This document shows positions 6,308 through 14,153 of a stretch of DNA of 64,000 nt, piece by piece; the first letter of the stretch is position 1, and each line of letters starts with the position of its first letter. Source of the stretch: DATBSK01 sp964501785 (GTDB taxonomy: Bacteria > Actinomycetota > Acidimicrobiia > IMCC26256 > PALSA-555); contig CAZCUD010000004.1 of the NCBI GenBank assembly GCA_964501785.1, positions 186,001 through 250,000 on the forward strand. Direction: 5' to 3'. The translations under genes and the position numbers were made by a program. The notes below the pieces were generated by a model. That model had not been told where the DNA came from. It ran no database searches and saw only the letters and a program-made list of their open reading frames with translations.

Positions 6308-9049
6308 GTGGACCAGCTCGTCGAATGGGTGATCCAGGGTGTGCCCATCGGGTGCATCTACGGCCTCGTCGCGGTCGGACTCGTCCTCACCTACAAGACG
6401 TCGGGGGTCTTCAACCTCGCGTTCAGCGGCCAGGCGTTCTTCTCCGCGTGGTTCTTCTTCGACCGGGTGCGCAACCACGAGTGGCCGACGTGGCTCGCCT
6501 TCGTCGTCACGATCTTCGTGGTGTCACCGCTGATCGGGCTGCTGCTCGACCGCGCGCTGTTCCGGCACATGCGCACCGCGTCGTGGCAGGTGAAGCTCGT
6601 CACCGCCCTCGGTCTGCTGATCGCGTTCCCCGAGATCGTGAAGGCGATCTTCAGCCCGGTCCCGGCACCGTTCCCGCCGAGCCTCGCGCCGACGATCGGC
6701 ATCGACGAACGCTCCATCGAGCTCTTCGGTGACTACACGATCGGCGCCAACGCGCTGGTCATCATCATCTTCACCGTCGTCGCGGTGGTCGTGCTCGGGC
6801 TGCTGTTCCGCTACACGCCGATCGGGCTCCAGATGCGGGCGGTCGTCGAGAGCCCGCGCATGGTCGAGCTCGCGGGCGTCGACGCGGATCGGGTGGGTGC
6901 TGTCGCGTGGATGCTCTCGAGCACGATCGCCGGTCTGGCCGGAGTGCTGCTGGCCGCCGAGTACTTCGAGATCAACGGGACGATCTACCAGCTGCTGATC
7001 GTGGCGGCGATCGCGTCTGCTGCGGTCGGGCGGTTCACGAGCATCCCGATGACACTCGTCGGAGCGCTGCTCATCGGCATCGGCGCGCGCGCGCTGCCCG
7101 ATGTCGTCGGCGGCACCAACATCGCCGACGACCTCCAGCCCACCCTCCCGTTCCTCGTGCTCTTCCTGCTCTTGGTCTTCTGGCCGAAGCTGCGGGAGGG
7201 TAAGGCCGCGACCGACCCGCTGGCGGGCGTCGACCCGCCACCGCCGGCGATGGCGCACGAGTACAAGGACGAGCGGCTCAAGAAGACGACCAAGATCATG
7301 TTCCCGGTGTTCATCCTCGGGTTCTTGCTCGTGATGAACACGCTCGTCAGCTCGATCTGGGTCGATCGCCTGACCTACGCGTTCGTGCTCGCGACGATCT
7401 TCCTGTCGATCACGATCTTCACCGGTCTCGGCGGTCAGATCTCGCTCGCGCAGGCGACGTTCGCTTCGTTCGGCGCGTTCACGCTCGCAAACCTGTTCCG
7501 CGATGCCGGGGTCCCCGTCATGTGGGGCCTGATCATCGGCGCGATCGTCGCGGCCGCGGTCGGCGCGGCGTTCGTGCTCCTCATCGACGCGCTCCCGGCG
7601 TTGATCGGACGCGTGCGACGACGACCCGCCACCCGCTTGTCGGGCCTCTACCTGTCGCTCGCGACGCTGGCCTTCGCACTGATGGCCGACAAGACGATCT
7701 TCCGACGCGAGGGCATCATCGGCGGCGCGTCCGGCATCCAGGTCGAGCGACCCGACTGGCTCCAGGGCGACCACGTCTGGTTCATGTTCGTCTTCGGGGT
7801 GTTCGCGGTCGTCGGGTTCGCGGTCATCCTGATCCGCAGGGGCACCACCGGCCGCCTGCTCGCCGCGCTGCGCGGCAGCGACCCCGCGGCGGCCTCCGTC
7901 GGCATCAACGCGATGAGCCTGCGCATCATCCTGTTCGCGCTCGCGGCCGGCATCGCTGGCCTCGGCGGCGGGATGCTCACGCTCCACTTCGAGAACGCCA
8001 CGCCGGCCGAGACGTTCTCGATCCTCGGCATCGTGTGGGTCGTGCTGGTCGTCACCCTCGGCGCCCGCACGGTCGACGGCGCGGCGAACGCGGCGATCAG
8101 CTTCGTGGTGTTCGCGTGGCTTCTCGGCGAGCTCGGGTTCCGCCCGGAGTTCGCGATCGTGTTCTTCGGTCTCGGTGCGATCACCTATGCCCGACACCCG
8201 GAAGGCGTCGTCGAGTTCCAGACCCGCAAGAACATCCTCGCCCAGATCCGTCAGCGCGCCCTCAACGAGCGCGCCCGTTCGATGAAGGAGCGGGGGAGCC
8301 TGCCCGCGGAGTACCGACCCGTGTGGCAGGTGGCGGTGCCGGTGATCGCGGGTCCGGCGTTGTACTTCGTCTACGTGCTCGTGCGCAGCGCGATCGACGG
8401 CGACTGGGTCGCGGTGCACAGCACCACGCTGCTCTGCTTCATCGTTCCGAGCCTGCTCTTCGCCTTGTACTGGATCTTCCGCACCGATCACGTCCTGCGG
8501 CGCGACGGCGGCGTGGCCAACGGTCTGTGGCTCCTGCTCACCGGTGGTGCGGTCGGCGCCGGTGTGGGCTGGTTCTTCAACGAGCAGGGCTGGCCGTTGC
8601 GCGGGAGCCTGCTCGACTGCGTGCTCGTCGGCATCCCGGCCGGGATCGCCGTCGTCGCGTTCTTCTTGCTGCCCACGCACGTCGCGCGCATCGCCGGGAA
8701 GCGAGGGTGGCTCACGTCACCGACCGACTGGAAGGTCGGACGGGCCCCGGCCGGGTTCGTGATCGCGGGTGCGCTGCTCTTCCAGCGCACGACCCTCACC
8801 GGCTCGACCGAAGGCAGCATCTTCGACCAGGGCTTCCCGCCGTCGGGCTGGCCGGTGTTCTTCCTCACGTGCGTGTTCGTGATCGTGTGGACCCAGTGGG
8901 TCGCGACCGTGCAGGGCGCGTGCAACGAGCTCGCGATCGGTGGCGAGGACTTCGAGCCACCGGAGGAGCACACGTCGGCGGTCCGTGACGCGACCGCAGC
9001 CCCCTCGGCCGCGGCCGCGGTGCCCGCTCCGACCGGAGGTGCGACATGA
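6308..9049 (+). CDS. Fused LivH-LivM ABC permease with extra C-terminal membrane domain
   Basis: A 913-residue GTG-start protein (GGAGGTCA about 10 bases upstream). Residues 1-300 are a LivH-type permease ('IQGVPIGCIYGLVAVGLVLTY' region, GLQMRAV loop). Residues 330-640 are a LivM-type permease (FTGLGGQISLAQATFASFGA, LSGLYLSLATLAFA, ATTGRLLAALRGSDPAAASVG-like loop). In most bacteria these are two genes. Residues 640-913 add about six more hydrophobic helices not belonging to either half, then an Ala/Pro-rich tail. Together with the neighbouring LivG/LivF ATPases it should form the translocation path for the ligand of the upstream binding protein. The ATG of the next gene overlaps its stop (ATGA), implying coupled translation. 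Confidence 0.85.
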   Translation: MDQLVEWVIQGVPIGCIYGLVAVGLVLTYKTSGVFNLAFSGQAFFSAWFFFDRVRNHEWPTWLAFVVTIFVVSPLIGLLLDRALFRHMRTASWQVKLVTALGLLIAFPEIVKAIFSPVPAPFPPSLAPTIGIDERSIELFGDYTIGANALVIIIFTVVAVVVLGLLFRYTPIGLQMRAVVESPRMVELAGVDADRVGAVAWMLSSTIAGLAGVLLAAEYFEINGTIYQLLIVAAIASAAVGRFTSIPMTLVGALLIGIGARALPDVVGGTNIADDLQPTLPFLVLFLLLVFWPKLREGKAATDPLAGVDPPPPAMAHEYKDERLKKTTKIMFPVFILGFLLVMNTLVSSIWVDRLTYAFVLATIFLSITIFTGLGGQISLAQATFASFGAFTLANLFRDAGVPVMWGLIIGAIVAAAVGAAFVLLIDALPALIGRVRRRPATRLSGLYLSLATLAFALMADKTIFRREGIIGGASGIQVERPDWLQGDHVWFMFVFGVFAVVGFAVILIRRGTTGRLLAALRGSDPAAASVGINAMSLRIILFALAAGIAGLGGGMLTLHFENATPAETFSILGIVWVVLVVTLGARTVDGAANAAISFVVFAWLLGELGFRPEFAIVFFGLGAITYARHPEGVVEFQTRKNILAQIRQRALNERARSMKERGSLPAEYRPVWQVAVPVIAGPALYFVYVLVRSAIDGDWVAVHSTTLLCFIVPSLLFALYWIFRTDHVLRRDGGVANGLWLLLTGGAVGAGVGWFFNEQGWPLRGSLLDCVLVGIPAGIAVVAFFLLPTHVARIAGKRGWLTSPTDWKVGRAPAGFVIAGALLFQRTTLTGSTEGSIFDQGFPPSGWPVFFLTCVFVIVWTQWVATVQGACNELAIGGEDFEPPEEHTSAVRDATAAPSAAAAVPAPTGGAT

Positions 9050-9852
9050 CGGCGGTCACACCGCGGCCGGAGCCGCCCGCGGAGTGGGCCCGGCCGCGCC
9101 TGCTCGAGGCGTCGGGCATCACGAAGCGGTTCGCGGGCATCACCGCGCTCAACAGCGTCGACCTCGACGTCGATCACGGCGAGATGGTCGGGCTCATCGG
9201 GCCCAACGGCGCCGGGAAGACGACGCTGTTCAACTGCCTGCTCGGCATGTTGCGGCCGGAGCAGGGCACGGTCGTGTTCGACGGGCAGGAGATCAGCGGG
9301 CTCCCCGTCTACAAGCGGGCGCGCCTCGGGTTCGGGCGGACGTTCCAGCGGCTGGAGCTCTTCGCGGGGACCACCGTGCGCGACCACTTCCTGGTCGCGG
9401 AGCGTCAACGCAACCGGTCGGGGCACCTGTGGAAGGACCTCCTCGGGATGTCCAACCCCACCGCCGACGAGATGGCCAAGGTCGACGCGATGATCGAGCT
9501 GCTCGGGCTCCAGCGCGAGGCCGACCGACCCGTCGAGATGCTGAGCCTCGGGCGTGGCCGCCTCGTCGAGCTGGGACGGGCGCTGATGACCCGGCCCAAG
9601 CTGCTCCTCCTCGACGAGCCTTCGTCTGGACTCGACGTCAAGGAGACGGCCGCGCTCGCGCAGCGGCTCGCGCACGTCCAGGGTCAGCACGAGTTCGCGG
9701 TGCTGCTCGTCGAGCACGACGTCGAGATGGTGCAGAGCCTCGTGACCCGTCTCTACGTGCTCGACTTCGGCACCCGCATCGCCGCGGGCCCGACCGACGA
9801 GGTGCTGAGCGATGCCGCGGTGCGCAAGGCCTACCTCGGGGACATCGTGTGA
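9046..9852 (+). CDS. LivG-type ABC transporter ATPase
   Basis: A 268-residue ATPase starting inside the stop of the permease gene (ATGA). Walker A is GPNGAGKTT (52-60) and Walker B is LLLLDE (186-191), followed by PSSGLD and the H-loop LLVEHDV. The ABC signature is unusual: LSLGRGR (166-172) replaces the canonical LSGGQ/LSYGxQR of LivG. The 'GRTFQRLELFAGTTV' Q-loop region is typical of the LivG branch. It pairs with the LivF-type ATPase directly downstream to power the fused permease. The altered signature may still function, as LivG proteins tolerate a non-Gly third residue. Confidence 0.9.
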   Translation: MTAVTPRPEPPAEWARPRLLEASGITKRFAGITALNSVDLDVDHGEMVGLIGPNGAGKTTLFNCLLGMLRPEQGTVVFDGQEISGLPVYKRARLGFGRTFQRLELFAGTTVRDHFLVAERQRNRSGHLWKDLLGMSNPTADEMAKVDAMIELLGLQREADRPVEMLSLGRGRLVELGRALMTRPKLLLLDEPSSGLDVKETAALAQRLAHVQGQHEFAVLLVEHDVEMVQSLVTRLYVLDFGTRIAAGPTDEVLSDAAVRKAYLGDIV

Positions 9853-10658
9853 GCGGCACCGCGCCTCCCACCGAGACCGGCGTCGCGGCCGGAGCCGCGG
9901 CGACCGCGTCGGACGGTGCGGTCCCGCTGCTCGAGCTGCGCGACATCGAGGCGAGCTACGGGCCCTTCCGCTCGCTCTTCGGGGTCTCGTTCGCCATCCG
10001 GGAGCAGTCGGTGCTGGCGCTGCTGGGCTCCAACGGCTCGGGCAAGACGACGGTCGTGCGGGTCTGCTGCGGGCTGCTGAAGCCGTCGAGCGGTCACGTG
10101 CTGTACCGCGGCGAGGACATCACCGGGATGCGGGCCTACAAGATGGCCCGCATCGGGATCGTGCACGCCCCTGAGGGGCGGTCGGTCTTCTCGTCGCTGA
10201 CCGTGGAGGAGAACCTCACCCTCACGTTCCGCCAGGTCTTCGGGCGCAGCGGCTGGCGGCGGGCGCTGCGTGACGCGTACGAGCGCTTCCCGCGTCTGGG
10301 GGAGCGGCGCAAGCAGATCGCGGGGACGCTGTCGGGCGGGGAGCAGCGGATGCTGTCGCTCGCCCGGGTGCTGGTCCACGAGCCCAAGCTGCTGATCACC
10401 GACGAGCTGTCGCTCGGCCTCGCGCCGGTGATCATCGACGAGGTCTACGAGACGCTCTCCACGATCCGCGAGTCGGGCACGTCCCTGCTCATCGTCGAGC
10501 AGCACGTGCACCAGGCGTTGACGCTCGCCGACGACGTGGTCGTCGTCTCGAAGGGGCGGGTCGCGCTCTCGGGTCCGGTCGACGAGCTCGGCGACGTGAG
10601 CGAGCGCGTGCTGCCGGCGGTGCACGGCGAGGTCCCCACCGGCAACGGCGCCGGCTGA
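9849..10658 (+). CDS. LivF-type ABC transporter ATPase
   Basis: A 269-residue ATPase starting at a GTG that overlaps the upstream stop (GTGA). After a ~25-residue Ala/Thr-rich leader come Walker A GSNGSGKTT (60-68), the LivF hallmark 'HAPEGRSVFSSLTVEENL', signature LSGGEQ (160-165), Walker B LLITDE (180-185) with LSLGLAP, and the H-loop IVEQHV. It is the second nucleotide-binding subunit of the branched-chain-type importer and the last gene of the operon; a perfect hairpin follows 13 bases after the stop. Confidence 0.92.
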   Translation: MSGTAPPTETGVAAGAAATASDGAVPLLELRDIEASYGPFRSLFGVSFAIREQSVLALLGSNGSGKTTVVRVCCGLLKPSSGHVLYRGEDITGMRAYKMARIGIVHAPEGRSVFSSLTVEENLTLTFRQVFGRSGWRRALRDAYERFPRLGERRKQIAGTLSGGEQRMLSLARVLVHEPKLLITDELSLGLAPVIIDEVYETLSTIRESGTSLLIVEQHVHQALTLADDVVVVSKGRVALSGPVDELGDVSERVLPAVHGEVPTGNGAG

Positions 10659-10671
10659 GCCGGACGCGACC

Positions 10672-10695
10672 GGGGCCGCCCCGGAGGGCGGCCCC
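10672..10695. terminator. Hairpin terminator between convergent genes
   Basis: A perfect 10-bp stem (GGGGCCGCCC with its complement) and a CGGA loop sit between the end of the LivF gene and the end of the convergent secreted-protein gene. There is no T-tract, as is common in high-GC actinobacteria. Confidence 0.75.
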
Positions 10696-10719
10696 GACGC
10701 GCGTTCGTGGTGCTGTGAG

Positions 10720-11292
10720 CTACGCGGTGTTGGCGGTCACGTCGGTCGGCTCACCATCGAGGGTGATCTCCGAGCACGGACCCGACTCGAGGATCAGCGG
10801 GTCGCCGAGCGCCTGCATGTTGCAGAGCGTCAGGCCGCTGACCTTCCACACGCCGCTGTCGATGAGCGCGTCACCGGGCGGTGCGAGGTCGGGCGTCACC
10901 TCACCGTTGAGGACGAGGTCGAAGTCGACGTCGGCCGTCTTCTTGCCGGTGCACTTGACCTTGTTGACCTTCACCGACGTGGTCGACGCAGCGGCTGCGT
11001 TCGCCTCGCTGCTGGCCTGGAACTGCGCCTGGAACGCCGGGCTGACCTCGTCGCCGCTCATCCACTGGATGTAGGGCATCTTCTCGTCGGCCGTGTCGGC
11101 CGTCTCGTAGTCGAGGAAGTGGTCGTAGGCCTGCTTGATCTGCTTGATGGCCTTCTTCTTGGTCTTCCCCGCGCAGTTGGCCGCCTTCGGCGGCTCCTCT
11201 GCCTGGGCTCCGCCCACTCCTACCGAGGTCCCGAGCACGAGCGCGCTCGCGGCCAGGACCCCCATGAGTGCGACGATCATCCGTCGACGCAT
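10720..11292 (-). CDS. Secreted protein, MTB12-like
   Basis: A 190-residue protein with an Arg-rich start and a hydrophobic core to about residue 31 (cleavage near GGAQAEE), so it is exported. The mature domain has Cys residues around 40, 114, 157 and 173 and segments such as 'DSGVWKVSGLTLCNMQALG', resembling the low-molecular-weight antigen MTB12/CFP2 family (small NTF2-like fold). That family has no settled biochemical role. The gene is monocistronic, with a TGAC-N6-GTCA palindrome about 50 bases upstream of its start. The family call rests on pattern resemblance only. Confidence 0.65.
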   Translation of the reverse strand: MRRRMIVALMGVLAASALVLGTSVGVGGAQAEEPPKAANCAGKTKKKAIKQIKQAYDHFLDYETADTADEKMPYIQWMSGDEVSPAFQAQFQASSEANAAAASTTSVKVNKVKCTGKKTADVDFDLVLNGEVTPDLAPPGDALIDSGVWKVSGLTLCNMQALGDPLILESGPCSEITLDGEPTDVTANTA

Positions 11293-11339
11293 GTTCCCCC
11301 CTCTGTCTGGTGCTCCGCCGAAGCGCTGCTCGGCTGAAC

Positions 11340-11353
11340 TGACGTATGCGTCA
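11340..11353. promoter_or_regulatory. Candidate operator TGAC-N6-GTCA (TGACG-TATG-CGTCA)
   Basis: A perfect palindrome, extendable by one base pair on each side (CTGACG/CGTCAG), lies upstream of the MTB12-like gene (start 11292) and downstream of the TetR gene's 3' end. It shares the half-site with the sites at 4811, 12094 and 19320. Confidence 0.55.
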
Positions 11354-11420
11354 GGGAAGGTAGCACCGGTGGCGGGCCGGCGGCGGGCGCCCCGCCACCG
11401 TGATCGCGGTGAGCGGTCGC

Positions 11421-12071
11421 TCAGGCGACCGGCTCGCGGGCTCCGTGCAGCGCGGCGTGGGTGACCGCCGCCAGCACGTCGAGCGAGGCTGCGGGGTCGA
11501 CCGGGAGCTGGCGCGACTGCACGTAGTACGTGGTGCGCTCGATCATCGAGACCAGGGCGAACGCCGCGGTGCCGGCGTCGAGGTCGGGGGCCGCCGTCCG
11601 CACCCGGGTCGCGAGCTGGCGCGAGAACTCGGCGACGAGGTCGCGTGCGGTGCGCCCCATCTCGCTGTCGACGACCTCGGCCTCGGTCCAGGTGCGGATG
11701 AACTTGCCGTGGCGCGCGTAGAGATCGTTGAAGTCCTCGAGCCAGGCGCGGAAGTCGGACGAGTCGGCGCCGTCCTCGCCGTCGAGCGCGGGGAGCTGGC
11801 GGGCGAGCGCGACCATCTCGCCCGCGATGCCCTCTGCGACCGCGTGGAACAGGTCCTGCTTCGAGGAGAAGTACAGGTAAAAGGTGCCGTGGGACACGGC
11901 GGCGGCCTTCACGATGTCGTCGACCCGCGCCGCGTGGTAGCCGCGGTCGGCGAACACGCGGGCACCCGCGTCGAGCACCTTGGCGAGGGTCCGCTTGCCG
12001 CGAGCCCGCAGCTCCCGCCCCTCCGTCGGTGCGCCTCCTCGCGCCCCTGCGCGCGCGGGCGTCCGGCTCAT
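11421..12071 (-). CDS. TetR family transcriptional regulator
   Basis: A 216-residue protein with the TetR N-terminal helix-turn-helix (about residues 28-75: 'VLDAGARVFADRGYHAARVDDIV' and 'VSHGTFYLYFSSKQDLF', each a family hallmark). The C-terminal ligand domain contains 'ERTTYYVQSRQLP', typical of regulators binding acyl-CoA-like or other hydrophobic ligands. It is divergent from the MaoC/SDR genes, and the 70-bp gap contains the best palindrome of the region (AGGTGAC-N6-GTCACCT). It is therefore the leading candidate for the protein that reads the recurring TGAC-N6-GTCA sites; that link is inference. Confidence 0.9.
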   Translation of the reverse strand: MSRTPARAGARGGAPTEGRELRARGKRTLAKVLDAGARVFADRGYHAARVDDIVKAAAVSHGTFYLYFSSKQDLFHAVAEGIAGEMVALARQLPALDGEDGADSSDFRAWLEDFNDLYARHGKFIRTWTEAEVVDSEMGRTARDLVAEFSRQLATRVRTAAPDLDAGTAAFALVSMIERTTYYVQSRQLPVDPAASLDVLAAVTHAALHGAREPVA

Positions 12072-12090
12072 CGGCGAGAGGCTACGAGTC

Positions 12091-12110
12091 AGGTGACGCT
12101 CGTGTCACCT
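12091..12110. promoter_or_regulatory. TetR operator AGGTGAC-N6-GTCACCT in divergent promoter
   Basis: Seven-base perfect arms around a 6-base spacer contain the TGAC-N6-GTCA core (12094-12107). It lies 20 bases before the TetR start and 32 bases before the MaoC start. A plausible -10 (TATATC, 12126-12131) puts the MaoC transcription start within a few bases of its ATG, so the palindrome covers the -35 region: a repressor position. Confidence 0.7.
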
Positions 12111-12141
12111 TTCGGGCCGGATCCGTATATCCTGCGCGGCC

Positions 12142-12561
12142 ATGACGACTCCTTCCTACGACAGCATCTCGGTCGGTGACGAGGCGCCCCCGCTCGTCGT
12201 CGAGGGCCTGACCCGCACCAACTTCGTGCGCTACGCCGGGGCGTCGGGCGACTTCAACCCGATGCACCACGACGACACGATCGCCACCCAGGTCGGCAAC
12301 CCCTCGGTGTTCGGTCACGGCATGCTCACCGCCGGCCTCCAGGCGCGGGTGGTGAAGGACTGGTTCGGCCCCGAGGCGCTGCGCCGCTTCCAGGTTCGCT
12401 TCGCGAAGCAGGTCTGGCCCGGCGACACGATCACCTTCACGGCCAAGGTCACCGGCAAGCGCGAGGAGGACGGGCAGCAGCTCGTCGACCTCGAGACGAC
12501 GGCGACCAACCAAGACGGCGTCCAGGTGCTCACCGGCACCGCGACCGCGTCCTGCGGCTGA
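12142..12561 (+). CDS. MaoC-like hydratase/dehydratase
   Basis: A 139-residue single hot-dog domain with the hydratase-2 signature 'YAGASGDFNPMHHDD' (Asp and His catalytic pair) and the following FGHGML. Such proteins hydrate trans-2-enoyl-CoA or dehydrate 3-hydroxyacyl chains (HadB-like subunits). It is the first gene after the divergent TetR promoter and is followed 21 bases later by an SDR of the 17beta-HSD4/multifunctional-enzyme type, a natural partner in beta-oxidation. It is probably transcribed as a nearly leaderless mRNA. Confidence 0.9.
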   Translation: MTTPSYDSISVGDEAPPLVVEGLTRTNFVRYAGASGDFNPMHHDDTIATQVGNPSVFGHGMLTAGLQARVVKDWFGPEALRRFQVRFAKQVWPGDTITFTAKVTGKREEDGQQLVDLETTATNQDGVQVLTGTATASCG

Positions 12562-12582
12562 GCGCGCGGACGACGGTTCGAC

Positions 12583-13482
12583 ATGGGGATGCTCGACGGC
12601 AAGGTCGCGGTCGTCACCGGTTCGGGGCGTGGCATCGGGCGCGAGTTCGCGCTCTGCATGGCGAGCGAGGGCGCCAAGGTCGTGATCAACGACGTCGGCG
12701 TGTCGCTCGACGGACAGGGGACCGACGAAGACCCGGCCGCCCAGGTGTGCAAGGAGATCGAGGCGCTCGGCTCGGAGGCCGTGCCCAACTACGACTCGGT
12801 CACCGACTTCGCCGGCGCGGAGCGGATCATCCGGACGGCGGTCGACTCGTTCGGCAAGATCGACATCCTCGTCAACAACGCGGGGATCGTCCGCGACCGC
12901 ACCCTGGTGAAGATGAGCGAGGACGACTTCGACGCGGTCGTCGCGGTGCACATGAAGGGGTCGTTCAACTGCGCCCGTCATGCCGCGCCGCTGATGAAGG
13001 AGGCCGGCTACGGCCGGATCATCAACGTCACGTCGTCGGCGGGGATCCGGGGCAACTTCGGGCAGACCAACTACGGCGCCGCGAAGGCCGCGCTGATGGG
13101 GATGACGTTCATCTGGTCGCTCGAGCTCGCCAAGAGCGGCATCACGGTGAACGCGGTCGCGCCCGCGGGCAACACGCGGATGACCGCGGGGCTGTTCGAG
13201 CGCTCGGGAGAGGCGCCGCCCCCGGAGTCCGACCCGTCGTTGAACGCGCCGCTGGTCGCGTTCCTGGCCTCGGAGCGGGCCGGGCACGTGAACGGTCAGA
13301 TCCTCGGCCGCACCGACTTCGCGTACACGATCTTCCAGCACCCGAAGCAGGTCGCGTTCATGTGGCGCGACGGCGGGTGGACCCCAGAGCTGGTGGCGGA
13401 GCACTTCGACCAGGTGCTGGGGCAGCACCTGCAGCACGTCGGCATGACCATGCCGTCGGGCATGGGGTACGAGAAGAAGTAG
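12583..13482 (+). CDS. SDR family 3-hydroxyacyl-CoA-type dehydrogenase
   Basis: A 299-residue protein with the Rossmann motif TGSGRGIG (12-19), NNAG (98-101), active-site Ser151/152, and Tyr164/Lys168 (YGAAK). The N-terminal 'INDVGVSLDGQG' insertion is typical of the SDR domain of peroxisomal multifunctional enzyme type 2 (17beta-HSD4). The C-terminal ~70 residues are an extension also seen in bacterial members. It probably oxidises 3-hydroxyacyl-CoA made by the MaoC hydratase immediately upstream. It sits under the same TetR-controlled promoter. Confidence 0.88.
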   Translation: MGMLDGKVAVVTGSGRGIGREFALCMASEGAKVVINDVGVSLDGQGTDEDPAAQVCKEIEALGSEAVPNYDSVTDFAGAERIIRTAVDSFGKIDILVNNAGIVRDRTLVKMSEDDFDAVVAVHMKGSFNCARHAAPLMKEAGYGRIINVTSSAGIRGNFGQTNYGAAKAALMGMTFIWSLELAKSGITVNAVAPAGNTRMTAGLFERSGEAPPPESDPSLNAPLVAFLASERAGHVNGQILGRTDFAYTIFQHPKQVAFMWRDGGWTPELVAEHFDQVLGQHLQHVGMTMPSGMGYEKK

Positions 13483-13486
13483 CGCA

Positions 13487-14125
13487 GTGACCCGCCGGTA
13501 TCGGCTCGGGGTCGTCGACGTCACGTTCTGGGGCGAGCCCGAGGCCGACCGTGACCGTCACGCCAAGGCGCTGGGGTTCGAGCACATCGACGTCCTCGTC
13601 GATGTCGACCCGTCGACGTTGGTGCTGCCGGTCGGGTGTCCGACGTCGTTCCCGAAGCCGCAGCCGGGGTGGTGCTCGACGCCCGCGCCACGCGACGAGC
13701 CAGGCATGTGGGACCGCGCCGTTCGGTGGTGGCAGCGCTCACCGGGCGCGCTGCTCGAGCCATGGGCGGGGGCCGTCGTGCACTCGATCGAGACGGTGCG
13801 CGCCATGCAGGAAGCGGTGCCCGGGCTGCGGCTGCTGGTCGACACCGGTCACGTCGCCGACTGGGGCGGCGACCCGATCGAGCTGCTGGAGCACGCCGAC
13901 CACGTGCAGCTCCGGCAGGGATGTGCCGGATCGACCCAGGTGCACGTCGACGACCCCCGAGGGGTCGTCGACTTCGCGGCCGTGCTGCGCCGACTCGACG
14001 AGCTCGACTACCAGGGCAGCCTCTCGGTCGAGTACTTCGACCTCCCCGAGCAGGGCTGGCCCCTCGACGACCCCGTCACCTGGGCAGTCGACCTCCGAGC
14101 CCACCTCCTCTCCCTCATGCCCTGA
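13487..14125 (+). CDS. Sugar-phosphate isomerase/epimerase-like TIM-barrel protein
   Basis: A 212-residue GTG-start protein beginning 4 bases after the SDR stop. The pattern of short strands ending in catalytic-type residues ('VVDVTFWGE', 'LEPWAGAVVHSIET', 'LLVDTGHVADWGGDP', 'HVQLRQGCAGSTQVHVDD', 'GSLSVEYFD') fits the AP-endonuclease-2/xylose-isomerase-like barrel, with Asp/His/Glu residues suited to binding a divalent metal. It is shorter than the usual 260-300 residues. Its role in this lipid-type cluster is unknown. Confidence 0.7.
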   Translation: MTRRYRLGVVDVTFWGEPEADRDRHAKALGFEHIDVLVDVDPSTLVLPVGCPTSFPKPQPGWCSTPAPRDEPGMWDRAVRWWQRSPGALLEPWAGAVVHSIETVRAMQEAVPGLRLLVDTGHVADWGGDPIELLEHADHVQLRQGCAGSTQVHVDDPRGVVDFAAVLRRLDELDYQGSLSVEYFDLPEQGWPLDDPVTWAVDLRAHLLSLMP

Positions 14126-14153
14126 CGCGACCCTCGTGCGGCGCGTGAAGGCG

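Noticed and set aside
6524..8680. 718-codon minus-strand open frame
   Set aside because: Exact antisense of the fused Liv permease; highly charged, no recognisable domain.
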